This document shows, piece after piece, positions 1 through 12,685 of a stretch of DNA of 64,000 nucleotides. The stretch's first letter is position 1. Every line of letters begins with the position of its first letter. Position numbers and translations under genes: made by a program. The DNA comes from an uncultured bacterium (GTDB lineage: Bacteria; Patescibacteriota; Gracilibacteria; Absconditabacterales; Absconditicoccaceae), in NCBI GenBank assembly GCA_946408385.1, contig CAMJSB010000001.1:100347-164346 (forward strand). Direction: 5' to 3'. The notes beneath the pieces are model-generated. The model saw only the letters and a list, made by a program, of their open reading frames with translations. It searched no databases and was not told the origin of the DNA.

Positions 1-633
1 ATTATTGGAATAAGACATAATTTTGTTAATTTTTTCCTTACTAACTTTATCATATTTGTATGATCAATTACTATCATATGAATGATTGCCGTTCTCTTTT
101 AATAAATTCCTTAAATTGTAAAAATATTTAAAATTACTTATATGTTCTACAAAAAAGGCTATATCTCTTTCTTTATTTAATTCTCTCATATCAATGAATA
201 TTCATTCATTTCACAGTTTAAAATTAGTTCTAAATTCAGATTCAGATCAAAATTCCAACAAATTCCTCTCTTCTACGTATAAAAATTTCAAAAAATCAGT
301 TTTCAGCTTATATAAATTTAGAATATCAATATAATCCTTATTTCATATAACGGTAATTTTGTTACCATTTTTGTGTAAAATATTAAAAAAATCGTGTAAA
401 AATATGTAATAAAAAGAGGCTTCTCATGCACGTCAATTTACAATTACATAAAATGAAGATTCTTTAATCTTTAAATTAGAAACAACTGAATCTATGTATT
501 CGCCTTTTTTATTTCTTGTACTATAATATTGTTTGTGTAATTGATACGAAAAATAAATCTGACACAAATAATATGGTACATAATAATTGCAACAAATTTT
601 ATCAAAGCAAAAATCCAAAAATTTTCTTATCAT
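1..633 (-). CDS. Hypothetical protein, 3' end truncated by window edge (MIRKFLDFCFDKICCN...)
   Basis: Open from 633 to the window edge when TGA=Gly (e.g. ...HSYDSNGSYKYDKVSK). Confidence 0.55.
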
Positions 634-640
634 AAAATCA

Positions 641-2200
641 TTAATATAATCTAAAAGCTAAACTTAGTTGTTTCATTCATTCCCAATAAGATCAATTCAT
701 TTTCAGAAAATCATTCTTAATATACTCCGCTAATCATAACCAAATAATTCATAGTATAATTTGAGTATCTTTATTAAGATATTTTTCTTCAATATAAGTA
801 ATTATTTTATTATCATAGGATTCTTTTTTATAAATTATTTCATCATCAGTTATACTATCAATTGAAAAATTACCCAAATTAAACTTATCATAACATGTTA
901 AAGTGCTATAGATAAATTTTGCGATATCGTAATTTTTATCTCATACAACTCAAAATTCTCAGAATTTTCCCCTTGGATCTATAAGAATAACTCTTCAATT
1001 TTCATCTAACATACTATTTGAAAAAGTACAATCTCAATGAACTATCGTAAATTCTGCATTATCTACATAACTATTTAACCACTCTTTCAACTTTGACATT
1101 ATTTCATCAAATTTCATAACATCCACTCAATTAACTTTACTAATTTTATCAAATCAAATGATACATTTTTTTATTGAATTAATTCTTTTTTCTATTTTTC
1201 ATACATATTCTTCATAACACATATCATACCTTCTTTGTCTATCGACATCAACTTTGTTTTTATGTAATTCATTTAAAGTATCATCAAAAGCATCTATTAA
1301 TTTTCTTTGTCATTCTGCATCTAATTCATCAAAAACTTTCCTTATTTCTTTTCAATTAATATAATTCATAAAAAATCCTGTTTCTTCAAAAGATGGATAT
1401 ATTTTTGGGAAAATAGCTCTAATGTTTTCATATTTATAATATTCTTTATAAGCATTAATCTCTTGTTTGATGACTGTTTTACCTTTTTCGTTTAATGCTT
1501 CCTTATGAACATATTTCTTATCTAGTATTTCTAAACTATTAAAATCTCTAGCAAAATCATTGAAAATTACTTTTGTTTTTTCTAATTTTTCTAAATCTCA
1601 ATAATCTATAAAATCTAATTTAATTCATTGATCATAATTCTTGATAACATCAACCAAATCTTGTCATAATTCATATTTATCTAAATATTGAGATAAATCG
1701 TTAACATAATAAAGTCCAATAACATCTCAATTATTATCACTATTTTTTACAATTTCATTTAATTTATAATCATATCAATATCTACATTTTCATTCATTAG
1801 TTAAAAAGCAGATTGACTGATTTCGATTATCAACTTTTAAATCCGCTTTTGGAAAAATATCACACCATGAAATCATAACATTTTTTTGAAAATTTTCATT
1901 ATTTCCTACTGCTCATAGTACAGCATCAGCACTTCAATTACACTCATCCTTAGCAGAAAATTTTATGTGACTAATAATATCATCCTTATAAAAAAGATGT
2001 AAATAATCATTTAAAAGCTGAATATATTTTGAATGAATGATTATTAATATTTCTTCAACTCATTGTCTCAGCCAATAATCTACGATATACAAAATAGCTG
2101 GCTTTTTACCTAAATTCAACATAATTTTAGGTATATAATTTGTATATGGTCTTAATCTAGATGATTCTCAACTTGCTGCAATAATTAAGTTCTTCATCAT
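641..2200 (-). CDS. Fused sugar nucleotidyltransferase (N-term) / APH-like kinase (C-term)
   Basis: TGA=Gly translation MMKNLIIAASGESSRLRPYTNYIPKIMLNLGKKPAI... and C-terminal HGDCTFSNSMLDENGRVILIDPRG (APH/choline-kinase type catalytic loop); 520 codons. Confidence 0.8.
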
Positions 2201-2222
2201 GTTTGAAAAATAGTTTATAAAA

Positions 2223-2840
2223 TTATTTGGCTAATTCATTTTTAAGCATTGCTCAAAGAGCTCCTCCTGGATGAAATGAGAAAAAATCTTCTCTTGTAAA
2301 TCATTTCATTGCAGATACTGTTAGACCGATTACATCACATACGGCTAACAATAAAGTTGAGCTTGAAGATGGAGCTAATCAATTTACATCAGCTTCCTTG
2401 ATAAATGGAATAGGTAAAAATAAATCGACATATTCTTTGACTTTACAATCTTCTCTACATGTTAAAGCTCATTGCTTATATCATAGTTTTTTAATATGAA
2501 ATGCTGTATGTAACATCTCATCAGTGTTTCCTGATCTAGATAGATGAATTACAAAATCCTTATTTGTTATCATTCATAAATCTCAATGTAATGCATCATT
2601 CGTATCCAAATAAAATGCTGGTATTCAAATGCTAGACATCGTAGCAGCTGTCTTTGCAGCAATGAAACTATTTTTTCAAACTCAAGACATAATAATTCTT
2701 CATCAATTTTTATTTATTTCAAAAACTGTATTCACGAATTCATTAAAAGTATCCGTTTCAAATACGGATTTTGCATTTATAAGATTTTCAACTTCAATCT
2801 CATAAATTTGCTTTGCAACATTTAAATAATTTTCGGCCAT
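2223..2840 (-). CDS. SIS-domain sugar-phosphate isomerase (KdsD/GutQ-like)
   Basis: MAENYLNVAKQIYEIEVENL...GVGKNSFIAAKTAATMSSIGIPAFYLDTNDALHGDLGMI...HLSRSGNTDE; SIS motifs. Confidence 0.85.
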
Positions 2841-2844
2841 TTTT

Positions 2845-3360
2845 TTAATTAAAAAATAAAGATTCTACGTCTATTCATTTAATTTTCATATATTCCAAAA
2901 GAATATCTGCAAGTCATCATTCTCATCCACCATATTCGGATATATAATTACAGTATTTTTTTACCAATGTAGGAGCATTTTTTGTTGTAGCCGACCAATT
3001 TGAATCTCTAATTATTTTTAAATCAGCTAAGTCGTCTCATATATATACTACATTTTCTTTAATAAAAATTTCATCTCAATAATGATTCAAAACATAATCA
3101 TATTTTGATTTTACTCATTTCTCTCTTGTGCTAACTACAGGAATTCATAATTCTTTCTCTACTCTTGCTTTGCTTATATCAATTCAAATTCAAGTTCCAT
3201 CTCAGGTTAAACAAAAAATATCATCAAACAAATTAACTGTTTTTAATAAATTTAGTACATACCTATCGTTACTTCAAAAAGCTTTCATAACTTTCCCATC
3301 TTTCCCATAATGATGTTTTCAATCTGTAAATATTCAATCAATATCAAGAATAAGCAACAT
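2845..3360 (-). CDS. HAD-family phosphatase, KdsC-like
   Basis: MLLILDIDGIFTDGKHHYGKDGKVMKAF...VVYIGDDLADL...EYGGGEGGLADILLEYMKI (TGA=Gly). Confidence 0.82.
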
Positions 3361-3374
3361 TCAATTTAAGTAAA

Positions 3375-3480
3375 AAAACTAAAGACAGACGAATCTTTAG
3401 TTGTTAGTTCGTTAGATTCAATCTGTATAATGATTTGGCATTATCACTATACAGAGAGTTGAATGAATTGCAATATGAAA
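3375..3480 (-). promoter_or_regulatory. Hairpin (ATTCAACTCTCTGTATA...TATACAGATTGAAT) plus terminator (ACTAAAGA...TCTTTAGT-T7) upstream of the kdsC-like operon
   Basis: Direct reading of inverted repeats and U-tract on the minus strand. Confidence 0.5.
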
Positions 3481-3504
3481 ATTAATATTTAATTGTAAAA
3501 AAAC

Positions 3505-3855
3505 TTATTCATTCTTTCATTTTTTATTTAGCATTTTATATACCTCTTCCCACTCTCTAGCCGTAAGTTCTGTTTTTTTCGGAAACATTTTTTCTTTTAC
3601 CCCATTTAATGCTTCAACCAATTCCTCTGCTGTAGATTCCGTTACCCCACCAAATAAATCTTCTAAAGTTCATTTTTTAGTAAGATCAAAATTCCAATTC
3701 GAGCATTCTCTACATCCATTACCTAAATCTATATCCATCGCTTCATATAATCCATCTGATGAACCATCTGCACGTTCTTGGACATGCTTAATGTATTCAG
3801 CTCATTCATCTCATGGAATAAAATAATCGAGCTCATTATTATTTTTCATATTCAT
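3505..3855 (-). CDS. Hypothetical small protein (116 aa)
   Basis: MNMKNNNELDYFIPGDEGAEYIKHVQERADGSSDGLYEAMDIDLGNGCRECSNW... with TGA=Gly. Confidence 0.6.
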
Positions 3856-4005
3856 ATATCATTAAACTTATAAAATCTTATACATTTTATGTTGTGTATA
3901 TTATACATAATATATTTTAAAAGTCAAACTTATCACAACTAAAATTTTTATATACAAAAAAGAGCCATACATGGAGCATGACTCATTTATAATTTAAAAC
4001 CTGGA

Positions 4006-5520
<1,515 letters not shown>

Positions 5521-5567
5521 GATATTTTAAAATAATGAAAAGTAAAAATTAAGTCTGATTCCTTTTT

Positions 5568-5694
5568 GTCATTCTGAATGAAACGAAGTGGAATGAAGAA
5601 TCTTGTGTATATTACTGTGCTCCTTTTTGAAAGGAGCTGTCCAAAGGACTGAGGATTTTAACACCTAAGATTCTTCGCTAACGCTCAGAATGAC
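5568..5694. repeat. 127-bp dispersed repeat bounded by perfect inverted ends GTCATTCTGA/TCAGAATGAC
   Basis: Inverted ends plus internal CTCCTTTTTGAAAGGAG palindrome; related copies at 6617, 51309 and 61064. Confidence 0.8.
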
Positions 5695-5891
5695 TTAGAA
5701 ATTCGAGGGGACATGGACTATATATTTCCACTTCATTTTTGGATTACTAATTCGTAAAAAATTTCAAACTATATATTGATTATATAAATGCTAAATTTGT
5801 TTTCAATGTATATATTCAGAATTTTTAGTTGCTAATTTATCACAAATTATTAATGTATCACCATAATTAATTATTGAAGCACAATAAATCT

Positions 5892-6017
5892 ATGTCTAAA
5901 AAAAATGATAATAAATTAAAAATAGACAAAAAAACATGAATAATTCGAGTAATTATTATCGTACTTTTAATAGTATGATGAGAAATCGCATTTTTGATTG
6001 CTCTGAGTAGATTATAA
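5892..6017 (+). CDS. Small single-TM hypothetical protein (41 aa)
   Basis: MSKKNDNKLKIDKKTGIIRVIIIVLLIVGGEIAFLIALSRL with TGA=Gly; followed directly by a terminator. Confidence 0.55.
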
Positions 6018-6027
6018 ATTAAGAAAT

Positions 6028-6060
6028 TAAAAAGCCTCCCGAATGGGAGGCTATTTTTTA
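6028..6060. terminator. Bidirectional rho-independent terminator AGCCTCCCgaatGGGAGGCT
   Basis: 8-bp GC-rich hairpin with flanking A/T tracts. Confidence 0.85.
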
Positions 6061-6071
6061 ACCTAACATTT

Positions 6072-8111
6072 TTACTTAGCACTTCTCATGAGCATTATCA
6101 TTACATAACCACGTAGTTCTTTCATCATCGGATCATCATTCGTAATTATTCATTCTTTTACTAATTTCTCCATATGATGAATATAATACTTTGGAGTTGA
6201 TCTATATTCTCCATCTGATGTATTATACAACATTCTAGATAATGCAGTAGCAAATTCAGCTCTACTTACTTCATCATTTGGTCTGAATTTATTATTTGGC
6301 ATATTCTGTCACATGATTCATAATTGATATGCAAGAGTTACTCAGTCATCATAGTCAGAATTTTGTTTATCTGTTACATCATTGAATTTTGGAGTAACGA
6401 TATTTGCAAGTTTTTGTCAGAGGACATTCATTGCATATTGAGAGAGCATTTTTGCCATTGCTATTCTAGTAAGTTTTCAGTCAATATTTGCCTCATTTAT
6501 AGTTGGCATAGTTGTGATTCATTTTTCATGAGCGAATGTATAAGCATCCTTTTGCTCCTTTGTAAAGGAGACCTGCCCAGCTGAGCTGGGTGAATCCGAA
6601 GGACTGAGGATTTCTTGTCATTCTGAGGATTTATCCGAAGAATCCATAGGTGTTTTACTGGATTCTTCGCTTCACTTCGTTTCGCTCTGAATGACATTTT
6701 CTGTATTTTTGTCATTCTGAGACGAAGTCGAAGAATCTTGTGTATCTGAAGTTTTATTACTTCTACCACCTCCACCACTGCTACCTCATGATGGTTTAGT
6801 TTCTATTTTAGTCCACTCAGCTGTAAGTGTAATTACATCTCCACTTGTAGTAGTTAGATTAACAACTTCTTGACCATCTGTATATCATGTGGTTCAGTCT
6901 GTCCATCCACTGAAAGTATATCAATTCTTTGTGAATGCATTACGGTTCAAAGTTCATGTAACACCGTAAGTGAAAGTTTGAGGGTTCATAGTTCATTCTA
7001 CATCAGTTCACGTGAATTCTACAGTATATGTGATACCAGTCCACTGAGCGATGAAGTATACATTACCACTCTCATCTGCCCAATCTCATGAAATTGGTGT
7101 ATTTTCGAAGTCAAATCCAGTAGTCGCGTCTGCTCCAGATAAGTATCGATATTCAAGGCTATATCCAGTCTTCGTCACATTCTTAGCTTCTTCTGGAACT
7201 GCTCCAGTCATATCTTCTGTGACCTCTCATGTTCATACTTCCTCATCATCTGACATGAAGAAAAGGTTTAAGGTTTTAGGAAGTTTTATATATTCATTCT
7301 TGAAACAACGAACGGACAGCCCGAAGGATTGAACGCGGCTAGAAGCAGGACTTACATTACTAGAGATGGTCAAGTACCATGTGAAGTTCGTATAAGAACC
7401 ACCACGAGGACTAGAGGACCAATAGTAGCCTCACCATTGGTTGTTGAGAGAAGCACTGTTGAAATCACGATAACCTACAAATGGAAGCCGCAAGTCATTA
7501 CTAAAATCTCTTCAGTATGTTATCGAATTTGACCATACAAATTCTTTACTATGATATATTGTGTATCACTTAGCATTTCCATATAATTTTATCAACTCAC
7601 TTCGTTCTCAAGCACTTGGAACATGATATCCATCTGGACATGGTCACTGTCTTCATGTCACATTTGCGGCTTCATGATTTACTGTATCATATCATTTTAT
7701 TATATTTGGATTACTATCATCGTCATCATTTCCTCCTCACCATACATTATCATGTAATTCATTATCTGCCCATATATCACGATATCAAATTATAAATCAA
7801 TTATTTATTCCATCATATCATTTATTATCATAACCGCTATTTCGTTCTAATAAGTCGATAGAGACATCTGAATTTCATGAATTTCAGTTATTATTTCACC
7901 ACTGAAAATAGTATCCATAATCTCATACATTTGTTGCTCAGAGATTTTTGTCCTGAATTGTTATTCAATATATTTTTCAATCTGCTCAAGTTCAGTAAAC
8001 TGTGATAGTTCAACCTGTTGTATCATGAACTATTAAATCATTTTCTGCATAAGTTAGCGAACCTATCGCAATTAGTGGTATCGTTACCAATCAAAGTAAC
8101 CTTTTCTTCAT
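6072..8111 (-). CDS. Secreted surface protein: FISUMP-like domain, InlB_B/Flg_new-like repeats, repeat-encoded linker, C-terminal SLH-like region
   Basis: MKKRLLWLVTIPLIAIGSLTYA signal; ...QFGNNWNSGN...CPDGYHVPSAGERSEL...YYWSSSPRGGSYT...SFGLSVRCFK; ...GYTFSGWTDGTTGYTDGQEVVNLTTTSGDVITLTAEWTK; ...FRPNDEVSRAEFATALSRML; 680 codons. Confidence 0.8.
6617..6750. repeat. Copies of the GTCATTCTGA repeat inside the surface-protein CDS
   Basis: gtcattctgaggatttatccgaagaatcc...ctctgaatgac followed by gtcattctgagacgaagtcgaagaatct. Confidence 0.75.
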
Positions 8112-8148
8112 GTTTTTTTGTATAAAAATAAAGATTCAGAATTTTTAC

Positions 8149-8297
8149 CTTTTTAAAAAGGCGACTAAACCCGCTAGTCGCCAAACTAATCACTCTATAC
8201 TGTCAACAGACAAATTAGAGGCAGATTTAATCGCCTTTTCCGTCTGTTAACAAAAACTGTAAAAGGATCAGCATTTGCGATTAATTTGGCAATTAAA
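8149..8297 (-). promoter_or_regulatory. Structured leader element, copy 1 (hairpin plus terminator), 5' of the surface-protein gene
   Basis: Minus-strand stems GCCAAATTAATC/GATTAGTTTGGC and GTTAACAGAC/GTCTGTTGAC, then GGCGACTAgcgggtTTAGTCGCC-TTTTT; same architecture as copies at 29651 and 41996. Confidence 0.75.
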
Positions 8298-8407
8298 CAA
8301 TATCAAAAAAATATCAGATTTCAAATCTTTATTTATAAAAATATTAAATATTGATTTTGGCTTATCTTTGAGTATTCAAAGATGTAGTTTTTATCTGTCC
8401 ATACATA

Positions 8408-9229
8408 ATGCAAAACATAACTCTAAACAACTGAATACAGATGCCGATACTCTGATTTTGAGTTTATAAAGTAGCTCCAGATGATGCAAAAGACATAGTC
8501 TTGAATGCAATCAAAACATGATATAGACATATCGATACAGCTCAATATTATGAAAATGAAAGATGAGTCTGACAAGCTATCAAAGCGTCATGAATCGATA
8601 GAAAAGATTTTTTTGTAACTACAAAGTTAATCACCAAATGATATGAAAATACTCTGACTGGAATTGATATATCATTAAAAAAATTCTGATATGATTACTT
8701 CGATTTGATTTTAATTCACTGGCCGAAGTGAGACAACATCAGCATTTATAAAGCTTTAGAAACTGCATATAAGCAATGAAAATGTAGAGCTATTTGATTA
8801 TCAAATTTTAATGAAGAACAATTTTTGGAAATATACAATAATTGTGAAATCAAACCTGTAATAAATCAGATTGAAACACATGCGATGTGGCAGCAATGGA
8901 AAATGCATGAGTTTTTGGAGAAATATGATTGCATTCATGAGTCATGGAGCCCATTATGAGCATGAAGATTTAATTTATTTGAAAATGAAGTTTTGCTAAA
9001 AATTGCCAAAAAATACAATAAATCCGTTGCACAAATCATGCTCAGATTCTTTATTCAAAATAATATTGTGGCAATCCCAAAAACTTCTCACATCGAAAGG
9101 ATGAAAGAAAATTTTGAAGTTTTTGATTTTGAATTGAATGATGAAGATATAGTTAAAATCAAAGAACTAGACCAAAGGATTTCCTACACGAATTGGCCTG
9201 AAGCTATGCTGAAAGAGCAGAATTATTAA
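8408..9229 (+). CDS. Aldo/keto reductase
   Basis: [51 protein letters not shown]...LILIHWP...AIGLSNF... with TGA=Gly; 274 codons. Confidence 0.93.
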
Positions 9230-9912
9230 ATTTTATTAACTGCTAATTTATTTTCATATTCCTGTGTTTTTCTAGTAACAACAATTGTAATAGGTAAAAC
9301 TATCATTTCATATGCCACTTTTAATATCACTTGTGTGAGTATCATTATAAGTAAAGTACCGTTTGGCATAGTTCCTAAAAACGCGAGTGGAATAAATATT
9401 CAGCTATCTACCGTCTCTCCTGCTAAACTGGAAATAATAGCTCTTCGTCCAAATCATTTATTGTCGTTTGGATGTTTAGCTTTCATTTTTTGGAAGATTT
9501 TATCATTCACAAAATCTCAAACAACATAAGCCACTAAACTTGAAATCAATACTCTCCAAGTATTTCATAAAACCGTAGAATAAGCCTCAGCATTTGTAAA
9601 ATATTCTGGAGCTTTCATATTGATTGCTGCCATAAATGTCAAAGACATAAATAGATTACATGCAAATCACAGATAACAAGTAATTCTACTCCATTTATAT
9701 CCATAGACTTCACTAAAAACATCAGACAAGATGTAAGTAATAGGAAAAATTATTATAGCTCATGTCATAGTAATTCACCGTGGCAATGCTATTTGTCTTC
9801 ATGTGATTACATTACTGACTAATAATGCAGCTATGAATATTACGGTCAGAATTAGTTTCAATGAACTATGAGATTTTCAGAGTTCTTCTTTGAATGTTTT
9901 GCTATTTTTCAT
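9226..9912 (-). CDS. Queuosine precursor (YhhQ/VUT-like) transporter
   Basis: LVSNVIT...PITYILSDVFSEVYGYKWSRITCYLWF...DSGIFIPLAF; hydrophobic. Confidence 0.8.
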
Positions 9913-10023
9913 TTATATTACAATGTATTAAAGGTTTATAAACATAATTTTTAGAATCGAAAAAACAAGGAATCTATTATAATGGAATAATGTACCATTC
10001 CTAGTAACATTTACTATTAGGCT

Positions 10024-10911
10024 CTAATCAATTTCTTCTAATTCATAATCAGTACTTCCGAGTCAAAGCTCTGCTGCATATTCTGTGATATGTCTTCATT
10101 TTCTAGTATCTATTCTCTCCTGAATATCTTTAGTTCATTCTTCATGAGTAGCCCAAATAGCATCAATAAAAGCCTGATCATTTACTACTGGATCTAAACT
10201 TCCAAAGATTCCGATATCTGCGATAACTGGATCTCATTGATGAGCATCACAGTCACAGTCTAGACTAATATTATTAGCTACTGTGATGTAGAGAATTGGC
10301 TTATTATTTTCTTTGAGATAGTCTGCTACTGCCGTTGCAGCTTCTGCCATTGATTCAATAAAATCTTCTTGTTCATATTTAACCGTCCAGCATTCGTCTG
10401 GATCTTCAGTTTGTCCACAAGAATGGATGTAAGCTTTTCAGTTACGTGAAGCAATTCAGATTGATTGATTTTTTAGATTTGCTCCGAATCCTCACATAGC
10501 GTGACCTTTTCAGTGAGCAAGATTTAGAATAGAATCATAGTTTTTAAAATTTTCTCAAACGATATCATATTTCAAATGTTTTCAGTTTTTTACTGGAATT
10601 TTAAATTCTCAATCACCATCCATAATATCTACATCAGCAAAAGAAGTGAATCCATGTTCCTCTGCAGTTTTTAAGTGCTCTTCTGCTGTATTTCTGGATC
10701 AACCATATGCTGTATTACATTCAATTATTGTTCCGTTTAGTTTCTGAATTAATGGTGCGATTAAGTCTGCTTTTAGATATCATTTTGAACCTCTTTCTCA
10801 TGTAGAAACTTTTACTCAAACTTTCCCAGTCAATTCAACTCATAATTTTTCATAAATTCTGATTAAAGATTCTGGAGTAATTTCTTTTGTAAAATAAACT
10901 TTTGAAGCCAT
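10024..10911 (-). CDS. DUF362-domain protein
   Basis: MASKVYFTKEITPESLIRIYEKLG...NTAYGGSRNTAEEHLKTAEEHGFTSFADVDIMDGDGEFKIPVKNGKHLKYDIVGENFKNYDSILNLAH...GHAMGGFGANLKN. Confidence 0.85.
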
Positions 10912-11078
10912 AATATATTATTTATAAGATAAAGTATCACTATAACAAATTAATTTTAGGATTAAGTAATAAAATTTCAAATCAAAAATTAACAAAAATA
11001 ACAATTATTCTATTGAAAAATAAATATTTTTTCTTATGTTAAAATCAGCATTTTTTATTTTTATTATTATTTTTTATT

Positions 11079-11696
11079 ATGAAAACTAAAACCTTAGGCC
11101 TTGCCACTCTATTAGCAGCTGGTGTTTTAACTCTTGCAGGATGCGGTAACAACACAGAGACTCCTGTAGATGAAAATGCAGAAATTGCAAATCCTGCATC
11201 TGTTTATTGTGAAGAAAATGGAGGAACTTTAAATCTTGAAGAATGACTATGTATGTTCTCTGACGGAAGTTATTGTGAACAATGGGCATACGAAAGATGA
11301 GAATGTCAACCATGAGAAATTATGTATAACACTATTTCTGAAGAAGAAACATCTGAAACAAATGTAGTTACTTCTGACATCTATTCTCAAGAAGATTTAG
11401 ACGCTGCTCAGGCTGCTATTATGAATGTAATTAATAATGAATGGGAAGTTAAAGTTGAATGAGTTGAAATAACTTATGCTGGAGATGAAGTATCTGCTGC
11501 TAATCTTGAATCTTGCCAAGATATCAATCCTGAAGCTACAGCATGTGTAGTATTTATTTCAAAATTTCATATCCCAGAGCAAGATACACTTATGGCTGGA
11601 GGATTTGAGCCTAATACTGATATAAATGATTGGAGTTGGACTTTAGGTAAAAATGCCGCTGGAGAATGGGAAGTTTTAAATAATTGACTTGGTTAA
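11079..11696 (+). CDS. Lipoprotein with DUF333-like segment (copy A)
   Basis: MKTKTLGLATLLAAGVLTLAGCGNN lipobox; NPASVYCEENGGTLNLEEGLCMFSDGSYCEQWAY. Confidence 0.75.
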
Positions 11697-11710
11697 TATA
11701 TTCAAATATA

Positions 11711-11746
11711 AATTGAAAAGGCCTTCTTTATGAAGGTCTTTTTTTA
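11711..11746 (+). terminator. Rho-independent terminator
   Basis: AAAGGCCTTCtttatGAAGGTCTTTTTTT. Confidence 0.7.
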
Positions 11747-11825
11747 TTTGCTTTAAATAAAAAAATAATTATCAAAAAATCAGATTTATATTGATTGTAT
11801 AAATGACAAATTGCTGAATATTTGC

Positions 11826-12024
11826 AGTATTACATTCTATCGTTCCATTTAATTTTTTTAGTAAAGGTGCAATAAAATCAGCTTTTAAATATCATTTCGA
11901 AACTTTTTCTCATGTAGAAACTTTTACTCAAACTGTTCATTTCAACTCAACTCATAATTTTTTATAAATTCTGATTAGAGATTCTGGTGTAATTTCTTTG
12001 GTAAAATAAACCTTTGATGACATT
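11826..12024 (-). pseudogene. Truncated N-terminal duplicate of the adjacent DUF362 gene
   Basis: MSSKVYFTKEITPESLIRIYKKLGVEL...GYLKADFIAPLLKKLNG matches the 10911 gene, then stops abruptly at 11826. Confidence 0.75.
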
Positions 12025-12182
12025 ATATCGCCTTATTAAACAATAACGCGAACTTATTGAGTATTAACTTTTATAATTTCAAATGAAAAAATCAGCAAAA
12101 GATATCTATTATTCTATTGAAAACTATAATTATTTATTTATATCAATATTAGTATTTTTTATTTTTATTAATATTTTTCGCT

Positions 12183-12581
12183 ATGAAGACTAAAACTTTT
12201 GGACTTGTTGCTCTATTAGCAGCTAGTGTTTTAACTCTTGCATGATGCGGAACTGCTTCTGAACTTTATTCTGAAGAAGATATACTAGCTGCTCAGGATA
12301 CTATCATGAATGTAATTAACAATGAATGGGAAATTAAGGTTGAATGAGTTGAATTAGCTTATGCTGGAGATGAAGTATCTGCTGCAAATCTTGAATATTG
12401 CCAAGATTTAAATCCTGAAATTACAGAATGTGCTGTATTCACTTCTAGCTTTCATATTCCAGAACAAGACATTCAAATGGCTGGAGCTTTTGAATCTAAC
12501 GCTGACATAGATGAATATGGTTGGTATTTAGGTAGAGCTACTACTGGAGAATGGGAAGTTTTAACTAATTGATTCAGTTAA
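12183..12581 (+). CDS. Lipoprotein paralogue (copy B), lacks the DUF333-like segment
   Basis: MKTKTFGLVALLAASVLTLAGCGTASELYSEEDILAAQDTIMNVINNEWEIKVEGVELAYAGDEVSAANLE... Confidence 0.75.
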
Positions 12582-12685
12582 TATTGTGTATACTTAGAAA
12601 AAGACTTTCTTTGTGAAGGTCTTTTTTTTATTTGCTTTAAAGGAAAAAATAATTATCAAAAATCTGATTTATATTGATTGTATAA

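Noticed and set aside
8275-8469. Standard-code ORF of 64 aa (MRLIWQLNNIKK...)
   Set aside because: Overlaps, in another frame, the true aldo/keto reductase start (8408) and the leader RNA; likely spurious.
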